Positions 37,110 through 45,183 of a stretch of 64,000 nucleotides of DNA are shown piece after piece (the first letter of the stretch is position 1; the number at the start of each line of letters is the position of its first letter). The translations under genes and the position numbers were made by a program. This DNA comes from JAAYUJ01 sp963698165 (GTDB taxonomy: Bacteria; Desulfobacterota; Syntrophobacteria; Syntrophobacterales; Syntrophobacteraceae), in the NCBI GenBank assembly GCA_963698165.1, contig CAVOPT010000019.1, positions 10,753 to 74,752 on the forward strand. Direction: 5' to 3'. A model generated the notes under the pieces. It did no database searches, was not told the DNA's origin, and saw only the letters and a program-made list of their open reading frames with translations.

Positions 37110-38618
37110 ATCCATGAGAGATCGGGGGGCTTGCTTTGGAAAGAGCAGGTGAGTGCTTCAACCAAGACGGGATATGTTGGAAGACTTCGGAGGCGGCAGG
37201 TTTCCCTCAGGGAGAGTACCCTCTCCACCCAACGGTCCCCCTTTTCGTTGAAGCTTCCCTGCATCATTCGGCGCCACAGGACGGCAAAGCGAAGCGCTCT
37301 CTCCGCTCGGTTGTTGGTGGGGTCGACGCCGTCTTCAAGCAGAAAGACCCAAAGATTTGCCATCTCCCGGTCCAGTTGCCTGGCGAGCCGGCCCACCTCA
37401 TCTTTTCGGTCCCCGTGAGAGGCGATCAGATGACACATTCGGGCATACCATGTGGAGATCTCTCCTTGGGTCGGAGGCGCATTGGCCCAGTGAATGAGGC
37501 GACGAAGTTCGGAGGCAACTCGCTCACCAAAGCGAGCGACCACCTGATCTTTTCTCTCGGCAAACCCCAAGGCTTTGCGGATGAAATGGGCCAAACAGGT
37601 CTGTCTTTGATTCACCCACTTGCGATAAACTCCGTAGCCATCGCTTACCAGAATGCCCGCCCAGTGCTCGATCAACTCTTCGAAAGCCTTTTTCGACCGG
37701 CTGGCCTTGATACTGTAGAAGGCCACCGAGGGATTCACCATCACCCACAACCAGGCAAGGACTCCATGCTGGTACCAGGAGGTCTCGTCGATGTAGTTGA
37801 CCATGGCGCTGCGTGCTCTCTCGGCGATTGCCACATAGTAGGGAAGAATCGCTTCGGAAACACGGTCGACGCAACGCTGAATTCCACCAGAGCTGATCGC
37901 AATACCCAACACCGACTGACAGAATTCTTTCACGGCGCTTCGACTGCTGCGCTGGCTGGCGCTCAACTCTCCAATGAGTCCGGTAAGCCGAACCCCGTAT
38001 CCAACCTGGAACCCCTGCGGCACGACTCCCTTGCAGGTCCTTCCGCAACCCGTGCACTCCCCTTCCTGAAGGGCAAAATGGGTGATCTGCATCTCGATTT
38101 CGGGAAGCTCAATATGTTGATGGGTGTAGAATACTCTCAGGTTCCCAAATTCCCGACACCCGCACTCGCATGGTTTCGGTGGTATCGGGATGACTTCAGT
38201 CGGCGTCAAAAGCCTCTGTTGATGCCCTTTGTGGCCCTTCTTTGCACCGGGTTTGCCCGTTCCCTTGGGTTCTCGCTTATCTCTCTGATACGGGGAGTCC
38301 GACGATGGAGGGCGGCTCGAGTTCTGAGAATTCTGACCAAGCCTGGCTTCGAGTTCCTCCACGCGCTTGACCAATTTCACCAGAAGTTCATATTGTTGCA
38401 GGACCAAAGCCCGTACGGCGGGAGGCGTCTGTTTCCAGTCCTCTTCGCTGATTGGCAAACCCTGTGGAAGATCCTGCAAAGACATCCTGGCACGCTCCAA
38501 CTCGACTCGCTTTTCGCCTCATGTTCAATCTTTCATTCTCCCATACACGAAAACCTTCGAGTTGTCCCGTTAATAGTGCGTGCCCGACGAAAAAACTACG
38601 TACCCCCTGAAGGGTTAC
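37086..38618 (-). mobile_element. IS66-family element (single-gene type) inside cargo A
   Basis: A 1533-bp element bounded by GTA...TTCAGGGGG inverted ends (left gtatgtgttcagggggg; right end reads gtaacccttcaggggg on the minus strand). It is flanked by the 8-bp duplication ccctggtg. It carries one transposase gene and lacks the small tnpA and tnpB of the classical family, as in the ISBst12 subgroup. Insertion splits an otherwise open cargo gene and appears recent, since the frame on both sides is intact. Confidence 0.93.
37106..38500 (-). CDS. IS66-family transposase (element a)
   Basis: A 464-residue protein. An N-terminal leucine-zipper-like helix (LLVKLVKRVEELEARLGQNSQNSSRPPSSD) leads to a zinc-binding segment (CECGC, CTGCGRTC) and the DDE core with D in NYIDETSW, D in LVSDGYGVYRKW and E in PTNNRAERALR. 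The C-terminal FNEKGDRWVERVLSLRETCR matches the family. It appears intact. Confidence 0.94.
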   Translation of the reverse strand: MERARMSLQDLPQGLPISEEDWKQTPPAVRALVLQQYELLVKLVKRVEELEARLGQNSQNSSRPPSSDSPYQRDKREPKGTGKPGAKKGHKGHQQRLLTPTEVIPIPPKPCECGCREFGNLRVFYTHQHIELPEIEMQITHFALQEGECTGCGRTCKGVVPQGFQVGYGVRLTGLIGELSASQRSSRSAVKEFCQSVLGIAISSGGIQRCVDRVSEAILPYYVAIAERARSAMVNYIDETSWYQHGVLAWLWVMVNPSVAFYSIKASRSKKAFEELIEHWAGILVSDGYGVYRKWVNQRQTCLAHFIRKALGFAERKDQVVARFGERVASELRRLIHWANAPPTQGEISTWYARMCHLIASHGDRKDEVGRLARQLDREMANLWVFLLEDGVDPTNNRAERALRFAVLWRRMMQGSFNEKGDRWVERVLSLRETCRLRSLPTYPVLVEALTCSFQSKPPDLSWI

Positions 38619-38626
38619 CCCTGGTG

Positions 38627-39535
38627 AAGCCGGCGTTGAAGAAATATACCGAGGCCCCGCGGTACTTCGGACGGTCCTATGTTCTCGGGAACATACCGGA
38701 TCCGCGCTGGTCCCCTCCTTTCTGGGTGTCTCCGAGCGGCGTCGAAGCAAAGCTTTCCGGCACCAGTGGAGAAGCGAAGCAGTACTCATTCAGCTTGAAT
38801 CTCGGGTTCAATATAGCCTCTATGGCGGACCTGTATCCGGAGAAAGAAGAAGACAAGAAGAAATACAAGGGGTTTGAACTCTATCCCTACTTCAGTCTCA
38901 GCCATCAGTGGCCGAAAGAGGGCGAGGCCGCGCCTGCAACGAGAGATCGATGGCTTGCGGGCGTTTTTTTGGGCGGTGAGGGCGTCTACACACTTATAGA
39001 AGGAGGACAACGGATCGCGCCGGGCGGTGACGTACAGGAAAACTATTTCCGCTCCGGCCTCTTTCTCCGCGACCTCGGGCCGCTTTCGTTACAACTCAGC
39101 ACCGAACACAGTTTGAGGCCCGGCAGCACGGGGCTTCGCAGCCGTCTCAACGCTGCTTCAACAATCAAGTTGCTCGACAATAAGACATGGCAAATGACGG
39201 TCGGGGCAATGGTCGGCGGCCTCCTTCCCGGCGGAGAGCCGGCCGGCGCGGTCGATATCGGCGGACAGTTTGCTTTCTATCATAAATATACCCGTGCGGG
39301 CAGTCCCGAGGCGTTCAAGACGGGTTTTGAACTCGGCGCGACGAGTAGGCGACAGGATCCCTTCGATCCGGCATCGCCGTCTTTGTTCAGCACGTCCGGC
39401 ACCTTGTCGATCTTCGATATTCTGAAGTTTTCCCTTGAATACCATCGAATCACGGGCGCCCCGCTGGATTCCGAGCTCCCGAAAGAGGATGTGCGTTTCA
39501 TGATCTATCCCGGCCCAGGGATTGTGAACTTTTGA
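38627..39535 (+). pseudogene. Cargo A, C-terminal porin-like part (separated by IS66)
   Basis: After the right target copy the cargo A frame continues for about 300 residues to the stop at 39533-39535. It starts KPALKKYTEAPRYFGRSYVLGN. Alternating polar/hydrophobic strands follow (YSFSLNLGFNIAS, FELYPYFSLSHQWP, WLAGVFLGGEGVYTLI, SGLFLRDLGPLSLQLSTEHSLRP, GQFAFYHKYTRAGS), ending in a C-terminal Phe (GIVNF). This resembles an outer-membrane beta-barrel or a beta-sheet pore-forming domain. Without the N-terminal part it has no proper start and is probably not made in this strain. Confidence 0.7.
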
Positions 39536-39643
39536 ACGCTGTGTGGAAAAAACGGGAAGAAGGCTCCGGACGCTCCTGACGGCAGAAAACACCGTCTTAT
39601 GCAAAGAAGTCGGGTTCCTCTATCTTGAAGGTACAGGATACAA

Positions 39644-40030
39644 ATGACGGCCAAACGCGTTTTCCCAGCCAAGACGAACACGGCAAAAAAAGGGGACAGC
39701 GCCCCCTCTTTTTGGAATGCTCCTTGCCGTGTCCATAAAGCGTCTTCCGGCGATCAAATAAGGCTGCTCCACCAGACCCTTGGCAACCAGGCCGTAGGAA
39801 GGCTGATACTGCAATCAAGAGTCGGATGTCGGGAGTCGGAAATAATACAGGCGAAGCTTACGATCAACAAGCCGAACGAGATCTATGAACAGGAAGCCGA
39901 CCGGGTTGCTGGTCAGCTCATGCGTATCCTGGACAAGGGAGATGATGGCAATAGGCTTGATTCCGCGTCCCGCATTTCACAATATGAAATCGGAAATCCG
40001 CAGTCCGCAATACAATTAAAGCCCGGCTGA
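39644..40030 (+). CDS. Cargo B, N-terminal module (ends at in-frame TGA)
   Basis: 128 codons ending in TGA at 40028-40030. Shared module: LLHQTLGNQAVGRLI, LTINKPNEIYEQEADRVAGQLMRI, then the SQYEIGNPQSAIQLKPG segment ending at the TGA, exactly as in cargo A. The frame continues as PFASTPSWGERGAVQTKPI. Against cargo A the DNA differs at many positions, often synonymous, while the TGA is kept. A hairpin (CTCCC, 7-base loop, GGGAG at 40044-40060) starts 13 bases after the TGA in both copies. Confidence 0.72.
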   Translation: MTAKRVFPAKTNTAKKGDSAPSFWNAPCRVHKASSGDQIRLLHQTLGNQAVGRLILQSRVGCRESEIIQAKLTINKPNEIYEQEADRVAGQLMRILDKGDDGNRLDSASRISQYEIGNPQSAIQLKPG

Positions 40031-40156
40031 CCTTTTGCATCGACTCCCTCGTGGGGGGAGAAAGGGGCGGTCCAGACCAAGCCGATAGCAGAACAGATCA
40101 CACCCCTGCTCCAATGGCAGGCAGACGAAGCAAAGCCGGACGAGGAAGAAGAGGTC

Positions 40157-41941
40157 GTGCAAGAAAAAAGGCTCGAGCCGCCATTCGTCCAGCGCCAGGA
40201 AGAGGAAGAAGAGGAAACGGAAGAGACGGCCGAGCCCGTGCAGGCAAAACAGCTTTCCGAACAATTCCAGTCTCTTGTGCAGAGAGAAGCAGAGGAAGAG
40301 GACAAGGAAGAGGAAGAAAAACCCGAAACCTTTCAGACAATGCCGCCAGACGGCCGGGCCCTGCAACGCCGGGAAGAGGAGAAAGAAGGGGAGGAAGAGC
40401 CGCTCCAAACCAAAGGGGGCCGCGGAGCAACCTCGTCCCTGGCGCGAGACCAGGAGTTTCTGCTGTGGCACCATTCTGGAACCGGCAGCAAGCTTCCCGA
40501 GTTCAGCCGCACGTTTTTCGAAACTCGCTTCGGCCACGACTTCGGTCAGGTGCGCATCCACGCTGACAACCAGGCAGCCGATATCGCACACAGTATCAAC
40601 GCCCAGGCCTTCACCCACGGCCGGGACATTTACTTCGGTGCCGGCCGCTACCAGCCGCATACCAACGAAGGACAACGTCTCCTGGCGCATGAGCTGACAC
40701 ACGTGGTGCAGCAGACGATGATCGGCCGCACTGCAGGAATCCAGGTACGGAAGACGGAGGAACCGCTGCTTCAGGGCAGCTTTTTCGGTGATGTCTGGGC
40801 CGGGATCAAGGGCGTGGCAGGCTCTATCTGGGAGGGCGTCAAGGTAGTTGGGGGCGCAATCTGGAAAGGGCTTACGGCCGCCGCGGAGTGGACCTGGGGT
40901 GCGTTAAAAAAACTGGGGAATTGGGGATGGGATGCCCTCCAGAGTGTAGGTGCATGGATATGGGACATCATCACAGAGACCCCTCTTCGCGTATGGAGAC
41001 TGCTGACGTACATTGGCAGCGGCATTGTCGGCGTTGTTTCCTGGTTATGGAAGGGCGTACGCGGATCTCTCGCGCACCTGTGGGAGGCGGTGAAGGGTGT
41101 TTTCACGTGGGCCGGCAAAGGCGTTGTGGGATTTTTCAGCTGGATCTGGGAAGGGCTAAAAGGGGGCGGACGGTGGGCCTGGAGGCTACTGCAAGGTGAC
41201 TTCAGCGGCTTCTGGGAAGGCATCGGCGGCATATTTTCCTGGCTCGGCGGAGGGGCCGTAAGGCTTGCGCAATGGGGTTGGACCGGACTGAAGGCTGCTG
41301 CCCTGTGGGCTTGGGAAGGGGCAAAGGGGGTGGGAAAGTGGCTTTGGGAAGGGCTGCTTGCCGGCTCGGCGTGGGTGGGACAGCTGGTTGCCAAGCTTCT
41401 GGACCTTGCCGGATTTGGAGAGATAATGGATCTATTGTGGCAGATCCTTAAATTCAACACCAGGAGCCTGACGGCGACCGAGATCGCAGAGGCAAAGAAG
41501 GTGTTCGGCGACAGTATACCTTACTGGCAGGTGCGCGTTGATGAATATTCCCTCATTGCCAAGATCGGGGGATGGCTGAAAGGCGGCGTCAGCATGGGGG
41601 TGACGACCTTCCATACGGTAAACTTCAATCAAAAGATTACGCCGTCCCCGGGGAGCGCAGACATGGCGTGGTTAGTTCACGAAGTAACTCACGTCTCCCA
41701 GATGGAGCACGCGGGCATGCAGTACATTGGCGAAGCGGTCCATGCTCAGACCACAACGGGTTACGGCTACGGAGGAACGGCCGGACTCACCGCCGACCGC
41801 GCTGCAGGGAAGCACTTTCGTGACTACAACCGGGAGCAGCAGGCTCAGATCGCCGGCGACTACTACAGCGCACATGCTGCAGGCAGGCCGACAGGTCCCT
41901 TCGATCCCTTTATCGTCGAACTGCGAAACGGAGATCTGTGA
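40157..41941 (+). CDS. Cargo B, eCIS-core domain, Trp-rich region and second HExxH domain
   Basis: The frame continues from the TGA at 40028; GTG at 40157 is the first start-like codon. A long Glu-rich linker leads to the eCIS-core domain (FETRFGHDFGQVRIH, LLAHELTHVVQQ). About 240 residues follow with Trp-Gly repeats (SIWEGVKVVGGAIWKGL, WAWRLLQGDFSGFW, LWAWEGAKGVGKWLWEGLL). Heavily amphipathic Trp repeats of this kind suggest membrane insertion. The C-terminal 160 residues hold a second zinc-peptidase-like motif (WLVHEVTHVSQ) with a YGYGG segment. Probable toxin or effector carried in the particle; no immunity gene is obvious. Confidence 0.82.
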   Translation: MQEKRLEPPFVQRQEEEEEETEETAEPVQAKQLSEQFQSLVQREAEEEDKEEEEKPETFQTMPPDGRALQRREEEKEGEEEPLQTKGGRGATSSLARDQEFLLWHHSGTGSKLPEFSRTFFETRFGHDFGQVRIHADNQAADIAHSINAQAFTHGRDIYFGAGRYQPHTNEGQRLLAHELTHVVQQTMIGRTAGIQVRKTEEPLLQGSFFGDVWAGIKGVAGSIWEGVKVVGGAIWKGLTAAAEWTWGALKKLGNWGWDALQSVGAWIWDIITETPLRVWRLLTYIGSGIVGVVSWLWKGVRGSLAHLWEAVKGVFTWAGKGVVGFFSWIWEGLKGGGRWAWRLLQGDFSGFWEGIGGIFSWLGGGAVRLAQWGWTGLKAAALWAWEGAKGVGKWLWEGLLAGSAWVGQLVAKLLDLAGFGEIMDLLWQILKFNTRSLTATEIAEAKKVFGDSIPYWQVRVDEYSLIAKIGGWLKGGVSMGVTTFHTVNFNQKITPSPGSADMAWLVHEVTHVSQMEHAGMQYIGEAVHAQTTTGYGYGGTAGLTADRAAGKHFRDYNREQQAQIAGDYYSAHAAGRPTGPFDPFIVELRNGDL

Positions 41942-42056
41942 TGTTCTCGTTCTGTTATGGAGGACGGATGCCCACGGAGCATCGGGCTGGGCACATTTCA
42001 ATGAACTGCGATAACCGAGACCGCGGAGCGTTGCCGAGAGCGAGAAAGAACGAGCC

Positions 42057-44174
42057 ATGAGCGAGAGGACTTCATCAGCAGCTAACAAGAGTGAGCCACG
42101 GCAACAGAGTCCGTCGCTGCGAATCCCGAAACCGGACGGCTCTCTTTCTGCACCCTCGCTCGCTGATCAGTTCCTGATGTTCCAGAAAACCCTGGGCAAC
42201 CAGGCATTGCAGCGGCTGTTTCTCTCCGGCGCCATCCGGCCGAAACTCACTCTAGGCAAACCGAATGATATTCATGAGCAGGATGCGGACCGGATGGCCG
42301 ACCAAGTGATGAGCATCCCTGATGCGGCTCTCGGTCGTCCGCGATCGACAGTCAACACCGGAAATGAGGAAATTCAGAGGAAACCCAACGGACCATTTGC
42401 CGCGACCCCCTCGTGCGGGGAGGAGGAAACGGTTCGGTGCTCGAGAGATCCCGAGGGCGCTGGAAGCGCCGACCAGAGCCGCGAATTCCGCATTGAATCG
42501 TTAGCATGCAGCGGCGAGCCCCTCCCCTCATCCGTCCTTGCTTTCTTTGAGCCGAGGTTCGGGCGCGATTTCAGCCGGGTTCGTGTGCACGCGAATGCAA
42601 AGGCCGATGCCGACGCCCGCGCGTTGAACGCCCATGCATTCACGGTGGGCCGCAACATTGTGTTCGGGGCCGGCCGGTATGCGCCGCAGAGCGGCGAGGG
42701 AAAACGGTTGCTGGCGCACGAACTCGCCCATCTCGTCAGGCCGGGGACTGAGGGGCGCCACCGGCTGTGGCGGCAGATTGCCAACGTGGATGTGGCCGAT
42801 GTGCTCGACTACGAGCGGTTGGCGCGCGAGATCCATGAGGCGACTGAAGGCTGGGGGACCGATGAGGAACGTGTATACGGCGCACTCCAGCGTCTGCAGC
42901 GCAATCCCGTAGCGATTACCCGGCTCGAGCAGGAGTATGTGGCACGCTACGGCAGGGACCTGGAGGAGGTCATCCGTGACGAGTTCAGCGGCGAAGAGCT
43001 GGAGTACACCCTGCAACTCATCGGCCGCGGTTCCGCAGTCTCGACACAGAGAGTGGAAACGATACCGGCCAACAACGCACAATGGCAGGCCGCGGCCCGC
43101 CGTCTGCGTGCTGCCATGGAGGGGCTGGGTACGGACGAAGAGGGCGTGTTTGCGGTCCTTACGCCGTTCAGCCGCAACGCAACGCTGCTGAATCAGTTGC
43201 AGATGGTCTACGCCGCGCTCTATAATGGCGAGTCATTGCACGACCAGATCGTGGAAGAGATGAGCGGCTCCGAGCTGGACTATGCCCTTTACCTTCTGGG
43301 CGAGGAACGCATGGAGACCGCCGAGGTCGGAATGGCCGAGGCCACCCGCTTGTTCACCGCGCTGGCGCGCGTCACCTTTACCGATCAGTGGGGCGTGCCG
43401 ATACAAGTGCCCTTCCATTACCCGGTGGACGGCTGCTACGACCGCGCTCACGTCATGGAAAACGTCATGACGGAAATGGGCTACCGCGTGGAGAAAGTGT
43501 TTGCCGTCTCAAGAAAGCAGGTGGGATTGGCGGTTAGCGGTGGACTGAACGTAGAGACTGAATATGGGCCGGACACGTTCGGACCGGGCACGCCCGCGGT
43601 AAAATGGTGGTACCATGTCGCGCCGATCATTCGCGTGCGGCTCAACTCTGCGACCGTGCAGGAAATGGTCATGGATCCGTCCATTCTGCCGGCACCGTCA
43701 CCGATTGACCAGTGGATGGACCGCATGCAAAACCCCGTCTTCTCCCGCATGACGGTGGATCAGATCAGGAACTTTTACGCCGCCGGCGGCGGGTGGCCGG
43801 TGAATCAGCCGCTCGTTTTCACGACCGGGCGGAACCTTTACTATCCGAATGACATCCTCGGCCCAGCAGCGGCACCGCTCAGCGCAGAGGGCAAGCATGC
43901 CGTAAATCTGCCGCTGATCAAAAGCTACGCAATTCTTGCGAAGGTGCATGAGCTGGCTGCCGCCATCCGTCGCTTACTTGCCGCTCCCCACGTTGCGGCA
44001 GCCGTCCTGATCGCCGCGATACGCGGGTTCCCTCTGGCGACGCGAATGCAACTGTGGATGGGAAGAGGGGACCCCAGCGCAGCCGGATGGAACGATCTCT
44101 GGAACGCCATGATGGCGGCGGTGCCGAATGCCGTCGACCGCACCGCAGTGGAAAACTCCTTCACTAACCCTTGA
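42057..44174 (+). CDS. Cargo C: eCIS-core toxin with annexin-like repeats and protein-glutaminase-like domain
   Basis: A 705-residue intact protein. Residues 35-95 carry the cargo module (FQKTLGNQALQRLFLSG, LTLGKPNDIHEQDADRMADQVM). The eCIS-core domain has EPRFGRDFSRVRVH and HELAH near residue 222. Two annexin-like repeats follow (GWGTDEERVYGALQRL...YARYGRDLEEVI; GLGTDEEGVFAVLTPF...SGSELDYALYLL). The C-terminal domain has the pattern of protein glutaminases: GCYDRAHVM (Cys near 460), WWYHVAPII (His near 520), MVMDPS (Asp near 541). It would deamidate glutamines in a target protein, probably after zinc- or lipid-dependent targeting. The position equivalent to the TGA of cargo A and B is GGA here. 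Confidence 0.9.
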   Translation: MSERTSSAANKSEPRQQSPSLRIPKPDGSLSAPSLADQFLMFQKTLGNQALQRLFLSGAIRPKLTLGKPNDIHEQDADRMADQVMSIPDAALGRPRSTVNTGNEEIQRKPNGPFAATPSCGEEETVRCSRDPEGAGSADQSREFRIESLACSGEPLPSSVLAFFEPRFGRDFSRVRVHANAKADADARALNAHAFTVGRNIVFGAGRYAPQSGEGKRLLAHELAHLVRPGTEGRHRLWRQIANVDVADVLDYERLAREIHEATEGWGTDEERVYGALQRLQRNPVAITRLEQEYVARYGRDLEEVIRDEFSGEELEYTLQLIGRGSAVSTQRVETIPANNAQWQAAARRLRAAMEGLGTDEEGVFAVLTPFSRNATLLNQLQMVYAALYNGESLHDQIVEEMSGSELDYALYLLGEERMETAEVGMAEATRLFTALARVTFTDQWGVPIQVPFHYPVDGCYDRAHVMENVMTEMGYRVEKVFAVSRKQVGLAVSGGLNVETEYGPDTFGPGTPAVKWWYHVAPIIRVRLNSATVQEMVMDPSILPAPSPIDQWMDRMQNPVFSRMTVDQIRNFYAAGGGWPVNQPLVFTTGRNLYYPNDILGPAAAPLSAEGKHAVNLPLIKSYAILAKVHELAAAIRRLLAAPHVAAAVLIAAIRGFPLATRMQLWMGRGDPSAAGWNDLWNAMMAAVPNAVDRTAVENSFTNP

Positions 44175-44195
44175 GGGTGGGCGAGAGAGACGGAT

Positions 44196-44432
44196 ATGAA
44201 ACTGCAGTTTCTCGATCAGGTGAGCGATTTCGGCACTCAACCAGACGGCGTAGTGGTGCTGTTCAAGGCGCAGGCCGCCACGTATCTGGTGCCGCGCAGC
44301 CTGCCTCACGGCGATCGTTTGCTTATGCTGCTTGCCGGGAGCTGGCAGCGGAAAGAGCCGGTGCGGGTGACCGTAGAGGGCACGGACATAGTGGCGGTGG
44401 ATCCGGCGCTCTCACCTAAAGCTGAAGAATAG
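44196..44432 (+). CDS. Small protein paired with cargo C, possible immunity or chaperone
   Basis: A 78-residue protein, mostly beta (VVVLFKAQAATYLVPR, LLMLLAGSW, PVRVTVEGTDIVAVDPAL). It starts 21 bp after the glutaminase-like toxin gene and ends the operon. No signal peptide. Toxin immunity or secretion-chaperone genes are often small and follow the toxin, but this function is inferred from position. Confidence 0.6.
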   Translation: MKLQFLDQVSDFGTQPDGVVVLFKAQAATYLVPRSLPHGDRLLMLLAGSWQRKEPVRVTVEGTDIVAVDPALSPKAEE

Positions 44433-44508
44433 GCGGTTGCGGAAATTGGCGACGTGCACGCCTTGCATCGGCGGTGGTCTCATGCACGAGGCCGAATTTA
44501 ACCCATAA

Positions 44509-44545
44509 GGATTGAGACGACCCCGCTTTTGGGTCGTTTCAATCC
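44509..44545. repeat. 15-bp-arm inverted repeat (CRISPR-repeat-like hairpin)
   Basis: GGATTGAGACGACCC, a 7-base loop, then GGGTCGTTTCAATCC; the arms differ at one position that still allows a G-U pair. The arm end GTTTCAATCC resembles typical CRISPR repeat ends, but the unit occurs once with no spacers. No T-run follows, so it is not a classical terminator. Confidence 0.75.
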
Positions 44546-44694
44546 ATTTACAGCCAGCCGATTTACACACAAGACACAGTACAAAATGGAGACAGGCGAG
44601 CGATGTGCTGGCAAGATTCATTGCCGGCGGTGCCGAAAGGAACGCCTAACCATGCTCTTGTGTCAGCGGATCGCAAAAAGCCGCGCCCGCTGAA

Positions 44695-44745
44695 GAGCGC
44701 CATTCCCCCGGACGCGCTTCGCGTGTCCGGGGGAATGGGGCGCTC
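44695..44745. repeat. Long GC-rich inverted repeat
   Basis: Arms gagcgccattcccccggac and gtccgggggaatggggcgctc pair almost completely around a short gcgcttcgcgt loop. It may be a REP-type element or a transcript-stabilising hairpin. Confidence 0.75.
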
Positions 44746-44853
44746 ATTTCGTTCGCGGCCTTGTCCTTCGGCGCGAAGCGCGCCTCGGAAAGGCACTTCA
44801 CCTGACGGCTCGGCCGTCCGCTCCGCAGGTGAGCGCCGCGATTCCACACTGAC

Positions 44854-45135
44854 ATGAAGCTGAAATCGATGACAGCATTGCTTCTCTTGGCGTCCCTCGC
44901 CTTCCTTGTGGTAGTCGTATGTTCGCCAATTGAGCGAAATCTGCTATTCTATCCTACTGATCGGGTTCACGATAGTAGTCTGACACCATGGATCAAGGAT
45001 GGCGGGGTAATCGGTTACAATGTTCGCGGACGATTACCGGGGCACCCACAGGATAGAGTACCCGTTGTCACTTTGAAAACCCGAGAACCTTCCCACACCG
45101 TGGACGTATGCAATGCTCACACAATAACTTACTGA
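44854..45135 (+). pseudogene. Truncated alpha/beta-hydrolase N-terminus
   Basis: 93 codons. A hydrophobic signal (ALLLLASLAFLVVVVCS) followed by NLLFYPTDRV and LTPWIKDGGVIGY resembles the leader and first strand of membrane-anchored alpha/beta-hydrolases. The sequence then loses resemblance (NVRGRLPGHPQDRV) and stops before any GxSxG nucleophile motif. It is likely a broken gene at the edge of the acquired segment. A small independent lipoprotein-like gene is less likely. Confidence 0.45.
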
Positions 45136-45183
45136 GTTTGCAAGAAGATGTGAATCAGGCCACGGGAGTCCGGAGGAAACACC

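Larger units (their letters stand above)
44433..44853. other. Palindrome-rich intergenic region
   Basis: No convincing gene. The region holds three strong inverted repeats: 44509-44545, 44695-44745, and about 44788-44832 (cacctg...caggtg arms). Open frames across it are Arg/Pro-rich by-products of the GC-rich palindromes. It separates the particle operon from the more AT-rich signalling operon and looks like a junction or repeat insertion site. Confidence 0.5.

Noticed and set aside
37136..38626. N-terminal half of a 799-codon plus-strand frame that reaches 39535
   Set aside because: This part is antisense to the IS66 transposase; only the part after 38626 belongs to cargo A.
44509..44545. 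CRISPR array
   Set aside because: Only one repeat-like palindrome, no spacers and no cas genes in the window.
44603..44622. Sigma-54-like sequence ctggcaagattcattgcc
   Set aside because: The GG-to-GC spacing is 11 bases, one more than the strict 10 required.
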